Source: Pseudocercospora fijiensis CIRAD86
Lineage: Eukaryota; Ascomycota; Dothideomycetes; Mycosphaerellales; Mycosphaerellaceae
Reading direction: 5' to 3'
DNA length: 64,000 nucleotides
Assembly: GCF_000340215.1 (NCBI RefSeq)
Contig: NW_006921534.1
Coordinates: forward strand, 124,001 to 188,000
The notes beneath the pieces are model-generated. The model saw only the letters and a program-made list of their open reading frames with translations. It was not told where the DNA came from and ran no database searches. The position numbers and the translations under genes are program-made. Each line of letters starts with the position of its first letter. Within the stretch, counting starts at the first letter, position 1. Shown piece by piece: positions 1 through 11,430 of the stretch.

Positions 1-1150
1 GCGTTAGCCCTACCGTAGAAATCCTTCTTAAATACGTACGCTATACCCCCTACTTCCTTATTCTTACGAACCTTAGTATACTAGTATTAGACTAGTAATA
101 TAAGGCGAAAGAGGACATTTCCGTTAACCTCCTAGCCTTAAATACTCTTAGCTACCTTTCGGTATTCGGGGGGAATCTCTAGAGGCACTTCGAGTATATA
201 CGCGTAGTCTTCGTATATCTCGGCGACTATTCGTACTAGGTAGGCTATACGTAAGAAATAGACGGCGAGGCGTAGTCTCGGCTTCGAATATAGGAAGCGG
301 ATATCGTTAGGTATATCCTCTACCGTAAGATCGTCGATAGTAAAAGTATTATCGGATATAGCGAAGATATACTCGAGAATAGTCTTCGTCGGAACTAAAT
401 TATTCGAGTTACCCGGTAGCTAGTCCTCCTTAGGTAGGTCGTCGTTACTATCGCGTAAACTAAATAGGTTCTATATAATAATATTAGCGTTAACTAGAAG
501 GGATATATAACTACGAGGACTAAACCGCTAACTATTTCGCTAGCCGGTAAAGTCTAACTTCGGTATAGCGGGTTTACTAGCCGGTAAAACAGTTAGTATA
601 TTAGTCTAGATATATAGCGTAGGACGGAACTTACCTAGTATCTACCGTTATTCTAATACTACCGACCTACCGACTACGATATAGCCTAAAGGAACCCTTT
701 ATATAGATCCTAATAAGGGAAGTTTAGAAATAAGAGAATATATCTATTTTTCTCTAGACCGGATTCTAGGAAGCCGAGAAGGTATATACTGCAATCGGCC
801 TAGACGGGAACTCGCGTACTATTTACTAGGAATATTCTAAGCGCCTCTCTTCTAGCTTTACGTATAGCCTCGTATAGTGCCTGCTTCTTATCCGTAGTTA
901 GGCTAAACTATAGCGGTACGGTTACTACCTTAGATACCTTAGGAGCCTTAGGCTTAGGCTTAGGCTAGGCAGATATATCCGGCGTAGGAGGAGTAGCTAG
1001 TATATTCTAGGTAGCCTTAGTGCTCTTACCCTTAGTTCTCGTAGGGAGAGTCGGCGACGACTCGGTAGCGTTCGCGTTAGTAGTAACTATCTTCTTATAC
1101 TTCTTCGGCGTCGCTAGGCTAGTTAGTACGAACTTCTCGTTTAGATTTAT
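1..1150 (-). pseudogene. Decayed ORF, product not recognised (runs off the left edge)
   Basis: Read on the minus strand, this stretch keeps a long frame broken almost only by TAG/TAA, the pattern of a RIP-mutated coding sequence. A Lys/Pro-rich segment (PKPKPKAPKVSKV, near 940-970) precedes a basic helical-looking stretch (EAIRKARREALRIF, near 830-880). After the foldback at 527-599 the frame seems to continue with TILEYIFAISDNTF (near 345-385) and an acidic stretch near 180-240. I cannot assign a family. It could be the end of the transposon whose middle lies outside the window, or a captured host gene. What is seen is former coding capacity. Function is unknown. Confidence 0.45.
527..599. 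repeat. Short foldback element (about 73 bp)
   Basis: Two inverted copies of a motif with core close to TTTGCYRGCYRGCAAA face each other. The left arm starts GCTAACTATTTCGCTAG and the right arm ends GGTAAAACAGTTAG. The element interrupts the decayed minus-strand frame around it. It is the first of at least eight such foldbacks in the left third of the window. Confidence 0.7.
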
Positions 1151-1220
1151 AATCGCCGTCGGTATATAGCGTACTAGCCGTTATTTACCGTTCGGACTAG
1201 CTAGAAGAGTAGCTCGTAGA

Positions 1221-1940
1221 TATAGATTAGTTTACCGGGCGGAGAAAATAGGAGTATAGACTAGTTTACTAAATAGAGAAACGAGACAGAGGTAGGTAGA
1301 CGAGGAAGGCGGTAGTAGTAGGAGTAGATTATAAAGTAGAAGAAGTTAGGGCGATAGTAGAAAGGTATATACTAGTATTAGCGCTCGGACCTCTAACCGT
1401 TTATATAGCGGGCCGCGTAGATAGCGCAAATATATAGGGCAGTTTACTTTACTAACGCGCGTATAAAAGAGACGTCCCGAGCGATATAGCTAATTTATAT
1501 AGTAAAGTTAGGACCGCCTTTCGTTCGGTACGTTAGTTAAGGCCGATAGGTAAAGTCCGCTAAAACGCGCTAGTATAGGGTTTAGAACCTAATCTAAGAG
1601 GAAGGAATAAAGTAAAGCCGAAGCGACGCTATTACCTTACTAAGATCCTATACTAGACAGACCGCTTACGTCGCCTATATAATTTTATATAGTATATCAA
1701 AGTCGTATATCTCTGTCTACGATATAGGCGAGGTTGCGCGCGAAGTAGGGCTATAGAAGGTAGCCGAACGACGACAAAGCAGTATATAATAGTAACGTAA
1801 TATATACGTAGACTTTATATATACGGTAGATACGAGGCGTAGAAGGAAGTAAAGTAAAGTCTAACTAGAGTAGGTACGGCAAGACGAAATATAACTAAGG
1901 CAATACTAACGACTTTACTAGCCGGAAAAGTAGTTAACCG
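1221..1940 (+). mobile_element. Non-autonomous repeat family R, copy i (about 0.7 kb)
   Basis: The left end (ATTAGTTTACCGGGCGG) and right end (CTTTACTAGCCGGAAAAG) resemble the arms of the short foldbacks in inverted orientation. The internal core at about 1435-1610 recurs at 7340-7510, 9230-9420 and 10405-10570. Shared landmarks are CGAGCGATATAGCTAATTTA, then TTTCGTTCG and a GGTAAAGTC box. No coding frame is visible. A second terminus-like motif near 1253-1275 may be a nested fragment. This is probably a deletion derivative moved by a transposase encoded elsewhere. The copies differ mainly at CA/TG-derived sites. Confidence 0.65.
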
Positions 1941-2750
1941 TCGCTGCGAGAGTATATCTAGTTAAGACGGATTAGTAACCGATAGAGTGCTTATTAGAGA
2001 CGCCGCCGTATAAACCCTTTTAACTATTTTTTCCTTAGCTAGTAAAATAGTTAGCGACTAATAAGAGGGGGTATCGTAGTAGAGATAGACCGATAGTATA
2101 CTAAACCTAGGGGAGATAATAGCGGAATATAAGACCTAGCTTAGACGTGTATCTATAGACATGTCTTCTATTATACCTGCCCGTATAATTCTATAAATAG
2201 CGTATCTTATAGGCAAGATATAATAACTAGGTAGCGGGAAATATATAATATCGGTAGAGGCGGGAAGATAGATAGATAAAATGCCCGAGCGGTAGGGAAA
2301 GACTCTCTATCGTTACTATAGATACTCGGCGATTATATTACGCGTATATAAAGTATAACGAAGGTATAGGCGGGTTAGATAATAGCGGTAGGGCCTCGCG
2401 GATAATAGCAGTTCGGAGTCGGTTATATAGACTCTAGATCTACGCGTAATAGCTACTATAATTCGGTTATATTAATAGTATATATTACAAGTGCCGACTA
2501 GGTAGACTATATATAGGTAGGAGGAAAAACTATAGAAAAGGCTAGAGATACGATAGGAAATTGCTCTACTTAATCGGCTAGTATTTAGTATATAGACTAG
2601 ACTCTTTATACGCGCGCCTAGTCGGTAACCTATAGAACCTAACGCCTAGGATACGCGTACTTACTAGTCGTCCTATAGAGGCCTACTTAAGGAGATCTAT
2701 ATTACTATCTACTCTCTATATATAGGGCCTATACGTATATACCTACGCCT
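1941..2750. other. Intergenic stretch, no feature recognised
   Basis: One more half of the foldback motif is seen near 2020-2060 (ending TAGTAAAATAGTTAGCGAC). Otherwise this is RIP-mutated DNA in which I recognise no domain. Confidence 0.4.
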
Positions 2751-4457
2751 TACTCGGTATCCTCGGCATCGCTACTCTCGACTAGTACTATAGACAAGGC
2801 GCTAGCCGCTAGCTTAACGCGCTTAGTATAAGCTAATATATCGTCGGCTAGGCGAGGATACAGAGCGACTAGTAGAGTAAGAGATCGCTTAGTTAAGTAA
2901 CGAGCGCGTAGGGTTAGCTCGTCTATAGCGCTAGTATCTCTAATAGAGTCGCTAGAGTTAGGGCGAATAGGAGAGCCGGCCTAACTACCTAGTAAGTATA
3001 GCTATATACCTATACGGTTAGGTTCGTAGTTAGACGGCGTTCTAAGGGAGAGAGTAGTAACTCTATAGTTACTATTATTATTATAATTATCGAAGGGACC
3101 GGTAAAACTCCGAAATCTTCGGACGAGAGGCGCGAGAGTAGGAGTATAGTAGCCGATATTTTATATAGCCTAGGCAAAATCGGCGTCGTAGTTAGGAGTA
3201 TGCCGCTAAACGTACTTAAGATATACTATAAAGGGTATTAGTAATTCGACCGGTAACGGAGGTAATAACTACTATACTAGACGGCGAAATAGATAATAAC
3301 GTATAGTACGACTTACTATACTAATTAGGAATAATAGTAGAGTCGTATTAACCTATAGCGAGGGCCTTAGTAGCGAAGTAGTAAAGGTACTATATAAGTC
3401 GAATCGGACGGATATCCTCGGTAACGTCGTTATAGTATAGATATTACGCTATAGCGTACTTAAGATACTCGTAGTCGCATCCTCCCGTACGGTCTAGGTT
3501 ACGCTTATTAGCCTAAAAGAAGTTATCTAGCGTAGGCTACTAGCGGTCGACGATAGTAGCGACTTCTTCTACTATCGTACTACTAAGTAATAGGCGAAAG
3601 ATAGCTTCGACTAGAACGAGATTCTTACAAATTAGGTCGAAGATATAGCCCTACGTAGTATCTAATATCTAGTAGCGAATACCGTAGGACTTGCGTATAT
3701 AAGCGTCGGCTATACGCTATCTAATATTAGTATTAGCGTATTTACGGAATCGGGTTATAGGGGGCATACCGGTAGTACTATAGACTCGTACGATCTCGTC
3801 TAACTAGATATAGTAGATCTCTTTATCTATAAGCCGGTCGGGCGGTAAGACTGCTATAGTAAGCCGCTCCTAAATATCGAGATAGAAGGTCTACTAGTAG
3901 CGCAAGTCGATAGTATCGACGAGGCTTAATTCGAATACCGTAATAGCGTAAGTCTATCCTACGCGAGTATAACGATTAACGATTGAGTTCTTCTTACTAA
4001 AGTCGACGATATCTACGATATACTATACGTATATACTATAATATAGATTAATAGACTCTATATTAGTACGCGAGGATAGGATAATAGCCTAGGTTCGGGG
4101 ATTATTATTAAAGGCATCCTCGGTAGTAGCGCGCTCGGCGTACGTTATACCGGTATAGATAGTAGAGTATCGGATCTAATATAACTCTAATACAAGGTCG
4201 AGGAGTTAGTAATTAAGTAGCTCTTCGACCTAGAATACTACCTTAGACGAAAGCTAGATAATATATACGTAGACGAGCTATAGTATCGCTAGGTACTTTA
4301 GAGATAGGCGGACTAGATAGACGAGTCGATCTACGTAACGGCTTAGGGCAAGAAGGGGCGTAGAGCCCTTTATATAGAACTAGAAGAAGTCCTATATTAT
4401 TATCTAATATAAGGCGCTAGAGTTATATTAGCGAGAAAGTAGCGGCGGACAGTTAGA

Positions 4458-4534
4458 CTATAGACTACTTTACTAGCTAGCGAAATAGTCGTATACGTCT
4501 ACTAGTTTTCGCTAGCTAGTAAAATAGTCTATAG
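4458..4534. repeat. Short foldback element inside the SNF2 relic (77 bp)
   Basis: The left arm starts CTATAGACTACTTTACTAGC and the right arm ends TAGTAAAATAGTCTATAG. The outer CTATAGAC/GTCTATAG ends are perfect inverted repeats. It splits the SNF2 reading frame. Confidence 0.75.
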
Positions 4535-6206
4535 CGTAATAGACTTATAGGGATTAAAGAGTCGGTATAGAGGAGGTTAGCCTTTAGTCGGCGATAGCGG
4601 CAAGGAGGGGATAGGTAGTATAGAGACTAAGCTAGCGAAATAGTACCTCGTAAGTTAGTATAGTAGAGGGGCGCTTAATACCGCGGTCTAGCTTATCGAT
4701 ATACTTAGTAAAGCGATAGTAAGTAGCGCGGTATTCTACCTAGAAAATAGGAGTATATTATACCTTAACGTTAACAACTTACTATAGGGGAATGTCGTCC
4801 CCTAAGGTTATAGTATAGTCGCAGATCTTAAGTTAGTTTCCCTTAGAGCGTCGGAGGACGTAGAGACTAAAGGCGAATATCGTTAGATATATCTAGTCGT
4901 CGTCGTCGAGAGGCCTACGTAGGGCTTTAGAATTAAGTATTTAGAGGACGATATCGCGAAAGTATATAGCGCTAGTATAAACGCGGCGAGATAGTAGAGC
5001 TATACGATAGATTCGTAGGTCTTCGGGGATAGCGCTCTATCGGAGGCTGTAGTCGCGTTAGAAACGGCTATAGTATATAACGGTATCGGTAATATTCGAA
5101 AATCTAAAGATAAGGTTAGTCCGATTTTAGGCGTCCTATAGTTTAAGGATACGATAGAATAGAAACCGAGTAAGTATAGCGAAGTCGTTAAGATCGGTAG
5201 CTAATAGAGTTACTATAGCAAATACGGCTACTATATACGCGTTATTAAAGAGATTCTATATAGCGTCCGTTTAGAGGGAGAACTACGCCTAGAAGTAGTA
5301 TACCTCGTTATATATAACGATAGACGGATATATAGCGCGTAAGTTAGCGAGACGAAACGTATTATCGGATCGATACTTATCGTACAATTTAGTATTACGG
5401 GCAATCTAGAGTTCTCTAATAGTGTTATTAGTATAGTCTCTACGCTCTATTCGATAATCGACTATCTCGAGATTCCGTAGTTACAATTCGTCCTTCTACT
5501 AATATAGCCGTAGCTAATCCTAAAACTAAGCTAGGCGGTTATATCGCTTATAGTACGCTAGGCCGGGTATAAGTGTCTCCTAAACAAAGGCCTCGCGAGT
5601 AGAGATAATAAGTATACGAGTAGTTTATAGATCGCGGTCCGAAAGGAATACGATATATTCGATAAGTTCTAGGCCGTCGGATATATTTAGGTAACGCCGG
5701 ATAATATAGATAGGATAGCGAGACTCGCTATTAAGCGCGACGAGAGTAGCGACGTAGATATAGCAAGTATAGTTAGGATTAGGACTAAAGTACCGGTTAT
5801 AGGTATCGCGCTAGGTATTAATCGTCGCGGTAGTCCCGATTTAGTAGATAGAAGCGTAGCGGTAAGGCGTTATATAAGTCTTATCTAGCTCGGTACGTAA
5901 TTCGGCGATAGTCGACTTCTACGCGTTAACGTCCTCTTAAAGAGGGCTTAGGCAAATACTATCGGCTTCGTACTCTAGGTAATCGAGTATCCTACGCTAG
6001 AGCGTCTAGCGGCTACTAACGCCGAATCGCTAGTCGAGGAAAGTGTCGACTACTATTATAAGTAGGTCGCGTAGGTCGTTATCGGGAATAGTCGGTATAT
6101 TATAGAACGGGACGTAATAGCCGAAGATAGAGTCTAGTACGATACCTCGCTCTATATAGGCGTAGTCGAGTATAGCTACGACGATAGTTAGTAGGAGATA
6201 AGTATA

Positions 6207-6278
6207 TATATAGACCGTTTTACCGGCCGGTAAATAGATATCTAAACGTATATTTACTAGCCGGTAAAATAATCTATA
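6207..6278. repeat. Short foldback element inside the SNF2 relic (about 72 bp)
   Basis: Inverted arms TATAGACCGTTTTACCGGCC and TTTACTAGCCGGTAAAATAA lie between the Walker A region and the rest of the SNF2 relic, so the element inserted into a former gene. An open stretch at 6030-6293 (minus) runs through it and is part of the relic plus foldback, not a gene of its own. Confidence 0.65.
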
Positions 6279-6800
6279 CATTAGGATTAACATTTCTTAC
6301 CTTAATATACGATACGCTATTCTTCGATATACTCAGACTAAGCTACGGCGGCGTAGAGGATAGAGATAGTCTTACTAGTACTAGTATCGTTAGCGAGAAT
6401 AGCGCCCTATATAGGTAATTTCTACATTTCGACGATCTATATAATAGCCTATAGTTACTATATCGTAAGATAGAGTCCGCGAAACGTAATATAATATAGG
6501 TATTTACTAACTTTATCGATCTCGCCGTCTAGGAGTGCGGTAACGTCGATGTTTATTACTATATAGGCTTCGTTAAATAATAGAGGCGTAGCCGTATACC
6601 TAGAGCGATAGTACTATAGGGTATCGAGTATACTAGCGTATAATATATACTAGGCGTCGGTAATAGGGAACGGGGTATCGGGCTAGGGCGCAAGCTATAG
6701 CTAGTTAGTATTAGCCTAGATAGTGCTCTTACGCTTACTCGGGAGATATTTTATATTAGCGGGTTTAATAGTATCCGAAGTCGAAAAAGTTATATCGATA

Positions 6801-7152
6801 CCGTTACTAATATCTCGTAAGAAGGCTCGCTATAGTACCGGATCCTAATCGTTAATCTTATATACGTCGTACGTCTTATACTACTTATAAAGGATATTCG
6901 TTAGATCGTCTATTACGCGTATAGTTCGCTAGTAGTTATAAGTATTGTCTACTCGAGTCGACCTAGTCTCGCTAAGAAAGGCCTTTTCGTCGCGCGCGAA
7001 TTTATATACGTCGCTAGGCATAAAAGGACTAATAACCGGAGAGGGTAGACGCCTAGACAGACGTAGAGGGCCTAGAGCTAGCACTTTAGGGTCGTCCGCT
7101 ATATTTAACTTAGAAACGTCCTTAGGTATCGCCTAGGTAGTACTAATTCGAT
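6801..7152. other. No feature recognised
   Basis: This lies upstream of the SNF2 relic on its strand and may hold its 5' end. The short open stretch at 6945-7136 (+) looks like a chance frame in TG-depleted DNA. Confidence 0.35.
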
Positions 7153-7680
7153 TATAGACTACTTTACCGGCTAGAAAATAACGACGGACAGTAGAAGTAG
7201 TAGTAGTAGTAGTTAAAGTAGTAGTAGTAGTAGTAGATAGAAAAGTAAGGAAGATACGGAGGAAGAGAAATATAAATAGATAGCGCGTAGGCGCTCGGAC
7301 TAATATATAGGCCGTAGGCGCGTACGCGTTAAATAGTAACGCGGTCGACCTAACTAAAGGCTACGTAAAAGAGTTATCCCGAGCGACGTAGCTAATTTGT
7401 ATAGATAGGCCGGGATTGTATTTCGTTCGCTACTTTAGTTAAAGCCGAGAAGTAAAGTCTACCGAAAACGGGGCAGTATACGATTAAACTTAATATAAGT
7501 AGGGTAGGAGGTAAGGTAAAGTAAAGTAGTATAAGGTATACTAGGCTAATAGATATAGAATATAGGCGCGTCTATTTTGCTATATAGGATTGCGGTTAGT
7601 ATTAGTAAAAAATAGCGGGCAATAGAGGGCGAGGCATTACGAGGACGCGATAATTTCCTAGTAGGCAATACTATCGGTAG
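7153..7680 (+). mobile_element. Repeat family R, copy ii (about 0.5 kb)
   Basis: It starts with the terminus-like TAGACTACTTTACCGGCTAG. A (TAG)n-rich microsatellite follows at about 7190-7235. The conserved core at 7340-7510 includes CGAGCGACGTAGCTAATTTG and TTTCGTTCG. The right end is uncertain, with a degraded terminus near 7640-7685. The core aligns by eye with copies i, iii and iv. Confidence 0.6.
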
Positions 7681-7689
7681 CTAAGTGCC

Positions 7690-8650
7690 GTAGGCTAGCG
7701 TATTACATAGCGTAAGACAAGTATTAAGGCGGGTTAGTCGAACGAAGATAGGGAATAGGGCACGTAGGAATTCGTAGATAATATAGTTAAATATAGTTAT
7801 TCGCGTAACATACGATATAGTATACTATAGGACTAATAATATCTAAGCGTATCGTCTATCTACTAAAAGGAATAGAGATATACCGATAAGGAACTCGTAC
7901 GTCGATCTCGCGGAGACTATATTAAAGCCTAGGACGCGCGAGTAGAGCCCTCTAGGATATTAATTAGTACTTTATTTAGGCCTAGATAGACTATATCTCG
8001 GCAGATTGCGGTTTAAAGATACGACCGCAAATACGCTTAATCTCGTCGTCGCTAAAGATACGCTCTAGTATAAGAGCTATAGATAGACAAGTAGAGAGTA
8101 GGTAGGGTAAGTCTAGCTCGAGATAATAGTAGGCGGGATCGATACAATATAGATAGTATACTAGACGCTAGGTCCTAGGCGCCGATAGCTAGTTCTATAA
8201 GCGTTGCTAGGCGATAGCGGAGATATCGGTTATAGTAGTAATATAAAATATAGCTAGGCGAGCGTAGCTATAAGAGTAACAAATAATCGCCTTTACGTCC
8301 GGATTGTCTTTAAAGGATCTATAGGCGACAGTACTCTAATATATAGATATATAGTCTAGGGTAGCGTACGGGATCCGATATATGCCTAGTAGTAGATAGA
8401 GCGCGTCGTAGGCAAATAGATCTACGTCGACGGTAAACCTAACTTTAGAAGACTATAGGATAATATATATATAGATAAGCGATAAAACTACCGTAAACCG
8501 ATAGGACGGAGCGACTAGTTATATAAGCTAGTAGACGCAATACTCTAGTATAGGAATAGATATAGTAACTTTAGGGTACCGCTAGATAGAGTCCTATATA
8601 TTCGCTAATAATCGAGCACTATATACTAGTTAGTCGAGTAGTATATAGTT
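7690..8650 (-). pseudogene. Possible decayed ORF, not recognised
   Basis: On the minus strand a frame with mainly TAG/TAA stops runs through about 8040-8560 (for example NPDVKAIICYSYSYARLAIF near 8250-8310). The pattern suggests former coding DNA but no family is recognisable. Its place between two family-R copies gives no hint of function. Confidence 0.3.
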
Positions 8651-8657
8651 TCGTCGA

Positions 8658-8732
8658 CTATAGACCGCTTTGCTAGCTAGTAAAGGTAATAGATGTCGCT
8701 AACTATTTGCTAGCCGGCAAAGTAGTCTATAG
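8658..8732. repeat. Short foldback element (75 bp)
   Basis: The arms CTATAGACCGCTTTGCTAGC and GCCGGCAAAGTAGTCTATAG are inverted repeats ending in CTATAGAC/GTCTATAG. This is one of the best-preserved members, and its right arm keeps an unmutated GCCGGCAAA core. Confidence 0.75.
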
Positions 8733-9090
8733 CGTAGCTAACTTATAGTAGGGCACTATCGAAGGGAGGACGTACATAGGGGTAGGATAAGAAATAAATA
8801 CTACGGGATATATTATATACAGTCCTAACGAGCTTATAGCGTATAGCGGTATAATAGGGGCAAGCGCTTGCCTAGGATACGAACTAGACTAGGTCGATAA
8901 AGTAATTACATATAATATTAAAGTGTTTGTAGTAGCGATTATAGAAGATAGCTACGGCTTATTAATCTACGCGGGATCGGCCTAGCGTACTATCTACGGT
9001 ATTATCGTCGGCGACCTTTACTATAGTAGTAATTAGAGGCGACGACGTATATAGTTTATAGTATATATATAAATATAGTAGTAGTATAAC
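8733..9090. other. No feature recognised
   Basis: RIP-mutated DNA between a foldback and a family-R copy. I see no domain, repeat or RNA signature. Confidence 0.35.
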
Positions 9091-9572
9091 TATAGACTAA
9101 TTTACCGGGCGGAAAAGTTACTAGGCAAGTAGAGTAGGCGGTAGTAGGAGTAGGTAGTAAGGTAGAAGAGAAGTCGAGGAGTAGAAGGAGATATAAATTA
9201 GCGTAGTATAGGCGCTTAGGCTAAGACCGGTAGACTAGCGGTTTACTTTACTAAGGCGCGTACAAAAAGGTCGTCCTAAGCGATATAGCGAATTTATATA
9301 GCGAAGTCGGGATTATACTTCGTTCGCCGCTTTAGTCGAGGCCGAGAGGTAAAGTCTACCGAAATACGCTAGTATAGTATTAAACTTAATCTAAGTAAAG
9401 GATATAAAGTCGGATAACGACTAGCGTACCGAGCTAATAGATACCTAAGGCATAGTCGACTATTCTACCGGTAGAGGCAATAGTAGATACGTATAGCTAG
9501 ATAGGATATAAGGCAACTATAGCGGCTATAGGGACGATAGACTTTACTAGCCGGCAAAATAGTCGACGATTA
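9091..9572 (+). mobile_element. Repeat family R, copy iii (about 0.4-0.5 kb)
   Basis: The left terminus is TATAGACTAATTTACCGGGC. The core is at 9230-9420 (AAGCGATATAGCGAATTTAT, TTCGTTCGCCGC, GGTAAAGTCTACCGAAA). Two candidate right termini exist, near 9448-9480 (CGACTATTCTACCGGTAG) and at 9541-9570 (CTTTACTAGCCGGCAAAATA). The second is better preserved and could belong to a separate foldback arm. Confidence 0.65.
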
Positions 9573-10255
9573 CGGGAGATGTTAGTACGTATAGTATAGG
9601 AAAGAATAAGATAGTAGATATATAAATTAAATTATTATATAAGGATAAGAGTAATAGAGAGCTAGATAGTATAGAACTATAGTAGTATAAGCTACGGCAT
9701 AGTCTATAATACTACGTGCGTCCGTATTAATCCGCTATTAAGAGTATAGTATAATAGGTAACCTAGGAGCGTATATAGGCTTCCCTACGCCTAGTTCTAT
9801 ATAGAGTAACTAAATAAATGCTAATTATCGTAGCGGAGCTATATAGAGACGATTCCGACCTTAACTTCTACGGCTCTATCGCTAGTATACGAGGCTAATA
9901 TCTCTAAATATACCGAGTGTAGTCCCTTTAAAATCTAGTATAGCTAATACTAACTAGGAAGATCGCGAGCTTACGTAGTCGGAGTTAGCGGAGCTTTTCA
10001 AAATAGCCGTCGAGGTCGAGCTAAAAGAAGCTTAATATTCGACCGCGGTAGTATTTAATCTCTTTATTAATTAAGTAGGCGTAGAAAAATAGCTAGCGGT
10101 TTTTATTAATATAGAGACGACGGAGTTCGGCCTTAAAGGGCGCGATAGCGGCACTATCGGTATAGTCTACTATAGCGATAATCGGACGTAGTAGGGAGCT
10201 TAGTAGGTAGTCGTAGCGTAGTATAGTACAGTAGCGTAGGATATACATATAGGGC
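9573..10255. other. No feature recognised
   Basis: RIP-mutated spacer between copies iii and iv of repeat family R. No recognisable domain on either strand. Confidence 0.35.
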
Positions 10256-10655
10256 TATAGACTAGTTTACTAGCCGGAGGAATAGATAGACGAGTATAGG
10301 TCGCTAGTAGTAGAAGTAGATTGTAAAGTAGAGAGAGTTAGCGGCTAAGAAGAGACCTATATTAGTACGTTAATAGCGCTCGGGGCAAGACCGGTAGACT
10401 AGCGGTTTACTCTACTAATATGCGTATAAAAGAGTCCTCCTAGGCGACGTAGCTAATTTATATAGTAAGGTCGGGACTACGCTTCGTTCGCCGCCTTAGT
10501 TAATACCGTAAAGTAAAATCCGCCGAAATACGCTAATATACGGTTAAACTTAGCCTAAGTAAAGGATAGACGTAAAGGCGATATCGAGCTACGTAGGCGC
10601 GGTAGCGGGTACCTAAGGCAATACTAGCCGTTTTACTAGGTAGAATAATAGTTAG
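10256..10655 (+). mobile_element. Repeat family R, copy iv (about 0.4 kb)
   Basis: The left terminus is TATAGACTAGTTTACTAGCC. The core is at 10405-10570 (CGACGTAGCTAATTTATATA, TTCGTTCGCCGCC). The right terminus is near 10622-10655 (CCGTTTTACTAGGTAGAATA). It lies about 0.8 kb upstream of the MULE transposase relic in the same orientation. Confidence 0.65.
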
Positions 10656-11430
10656 TATTATTAATTACGAGATTGTAGGGCGCGTTAGTAGGTATAGGGC
10701 AGTCGGCGCAATAGTACGTAATAGTACCGGCCGTATTATTAGTTAATATATACGATAAGCTATAAGAGATATACTACGTAGAAACAGGCGAGATAGGATA
10801 AAGATAGAAGAGAGGGTCGAGTCTTCGACCGAGTATTAGACGCGCGAGATAGATATATATATAGGATATAGTAATCTCCTATAATAGGTAGTTTAGGTAA
10901 GGATATATCTATTAGGGCAGATAGTAGCGTAGATATATAGATACGATATAAGTTATACGCTATAGAAGGGGAAGGGAATATAACTAGTCTTTAAGTTTAA
11001 TAGCGAGCCCGATTCCGTTTATAGGAGGGAATAGAGTTTCCCCTTAGCCGAGTAAGTATTAGATATAGTAGTATAGATTGTCTATACCGCGTAGTAGTTA
11101 TACGCGACAATCGGGCAGTTACGCTAGAAGCGACAATAAGTCTATCGTAGTTCCTATTATAGAGTATAACCGACGACTACTTTACGCTACTCGATATCGA
11201 ATACGCCGTTCGCAAATAGGATCGTTAGCGCTTAGGCAGAGGCGTAAAAGAGCAAGAGAAGTTATTAGAGGAGATATATCGCGAGAGGAGCGCCGCTATC
11301 TAGCGACATCTAATAATTACAAGATTGCCCGGCGCTCTAGTACGAGTTCGCGGTAAGGATAGTAGGATAGATAATACTAGGGCGCGATACGAGCGTCTAA
11401 TAGGGGCGTATAGGCTACTAGATCGGATCT
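10656..11430. other. Region upstream of the MULE relic, nothing assigned
   Basis: This should contain the 5' end of the MULE if the element starts near the terminus-like motif at 10622-10655. A 92-codon open stretch at 11078-11356 (+) is Arg/Ser-rich and in a different frame from the transposase. It is not convincing as a gene. Confidence 0.35.

Larger units (their letters stand above)
2750..6800 (-). pseudogene. Decayed SNF2-family helicase gene
   Basis: The minus-strand frame, broken by TAG/TAA, shows an SNF2-type ATPase. The Walker A region reads GAILANDTSTSKTI at 6363-6406, where GxGKT glycines are now Ser as expected from G-to-A change. It is preceded by a Q-motif-like LQAIIQIVEM context when TAG is read as Gln. 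Downstream are an LRRSKGN segment near 4840-4880 and the conserved motif VI region NRYTRVGQTY at about 3947-3978, with Q as TAG. The order fits SNF2_N followed by Helicase_C. The gene is inactive, with dozens of stops, a degraded Walker A, and foldbacks inserted at 6207-6278 and 4458-4534. SNF2-like helicases are known as repeated genes in fungal subtelomeres. Whether this was a mobile or a host gene is not clear. The C-terminal boundary is approximate. Confidence 0.72.

Noticed and set aside
6945..7136. 63-codon open stretch on + strand
   Set aside because: No domain or neighbouring support. RIP removes TG and so TGA/ATG patterns, which makes random open stretches common.
11078..11356. 92-codon Arg/Ser-rich open stretch on +
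   Set aside because: It lies upstream of the MULE in a different frame, and its composition (many CGN/AGN codons) follows from base composition. No family recognised.
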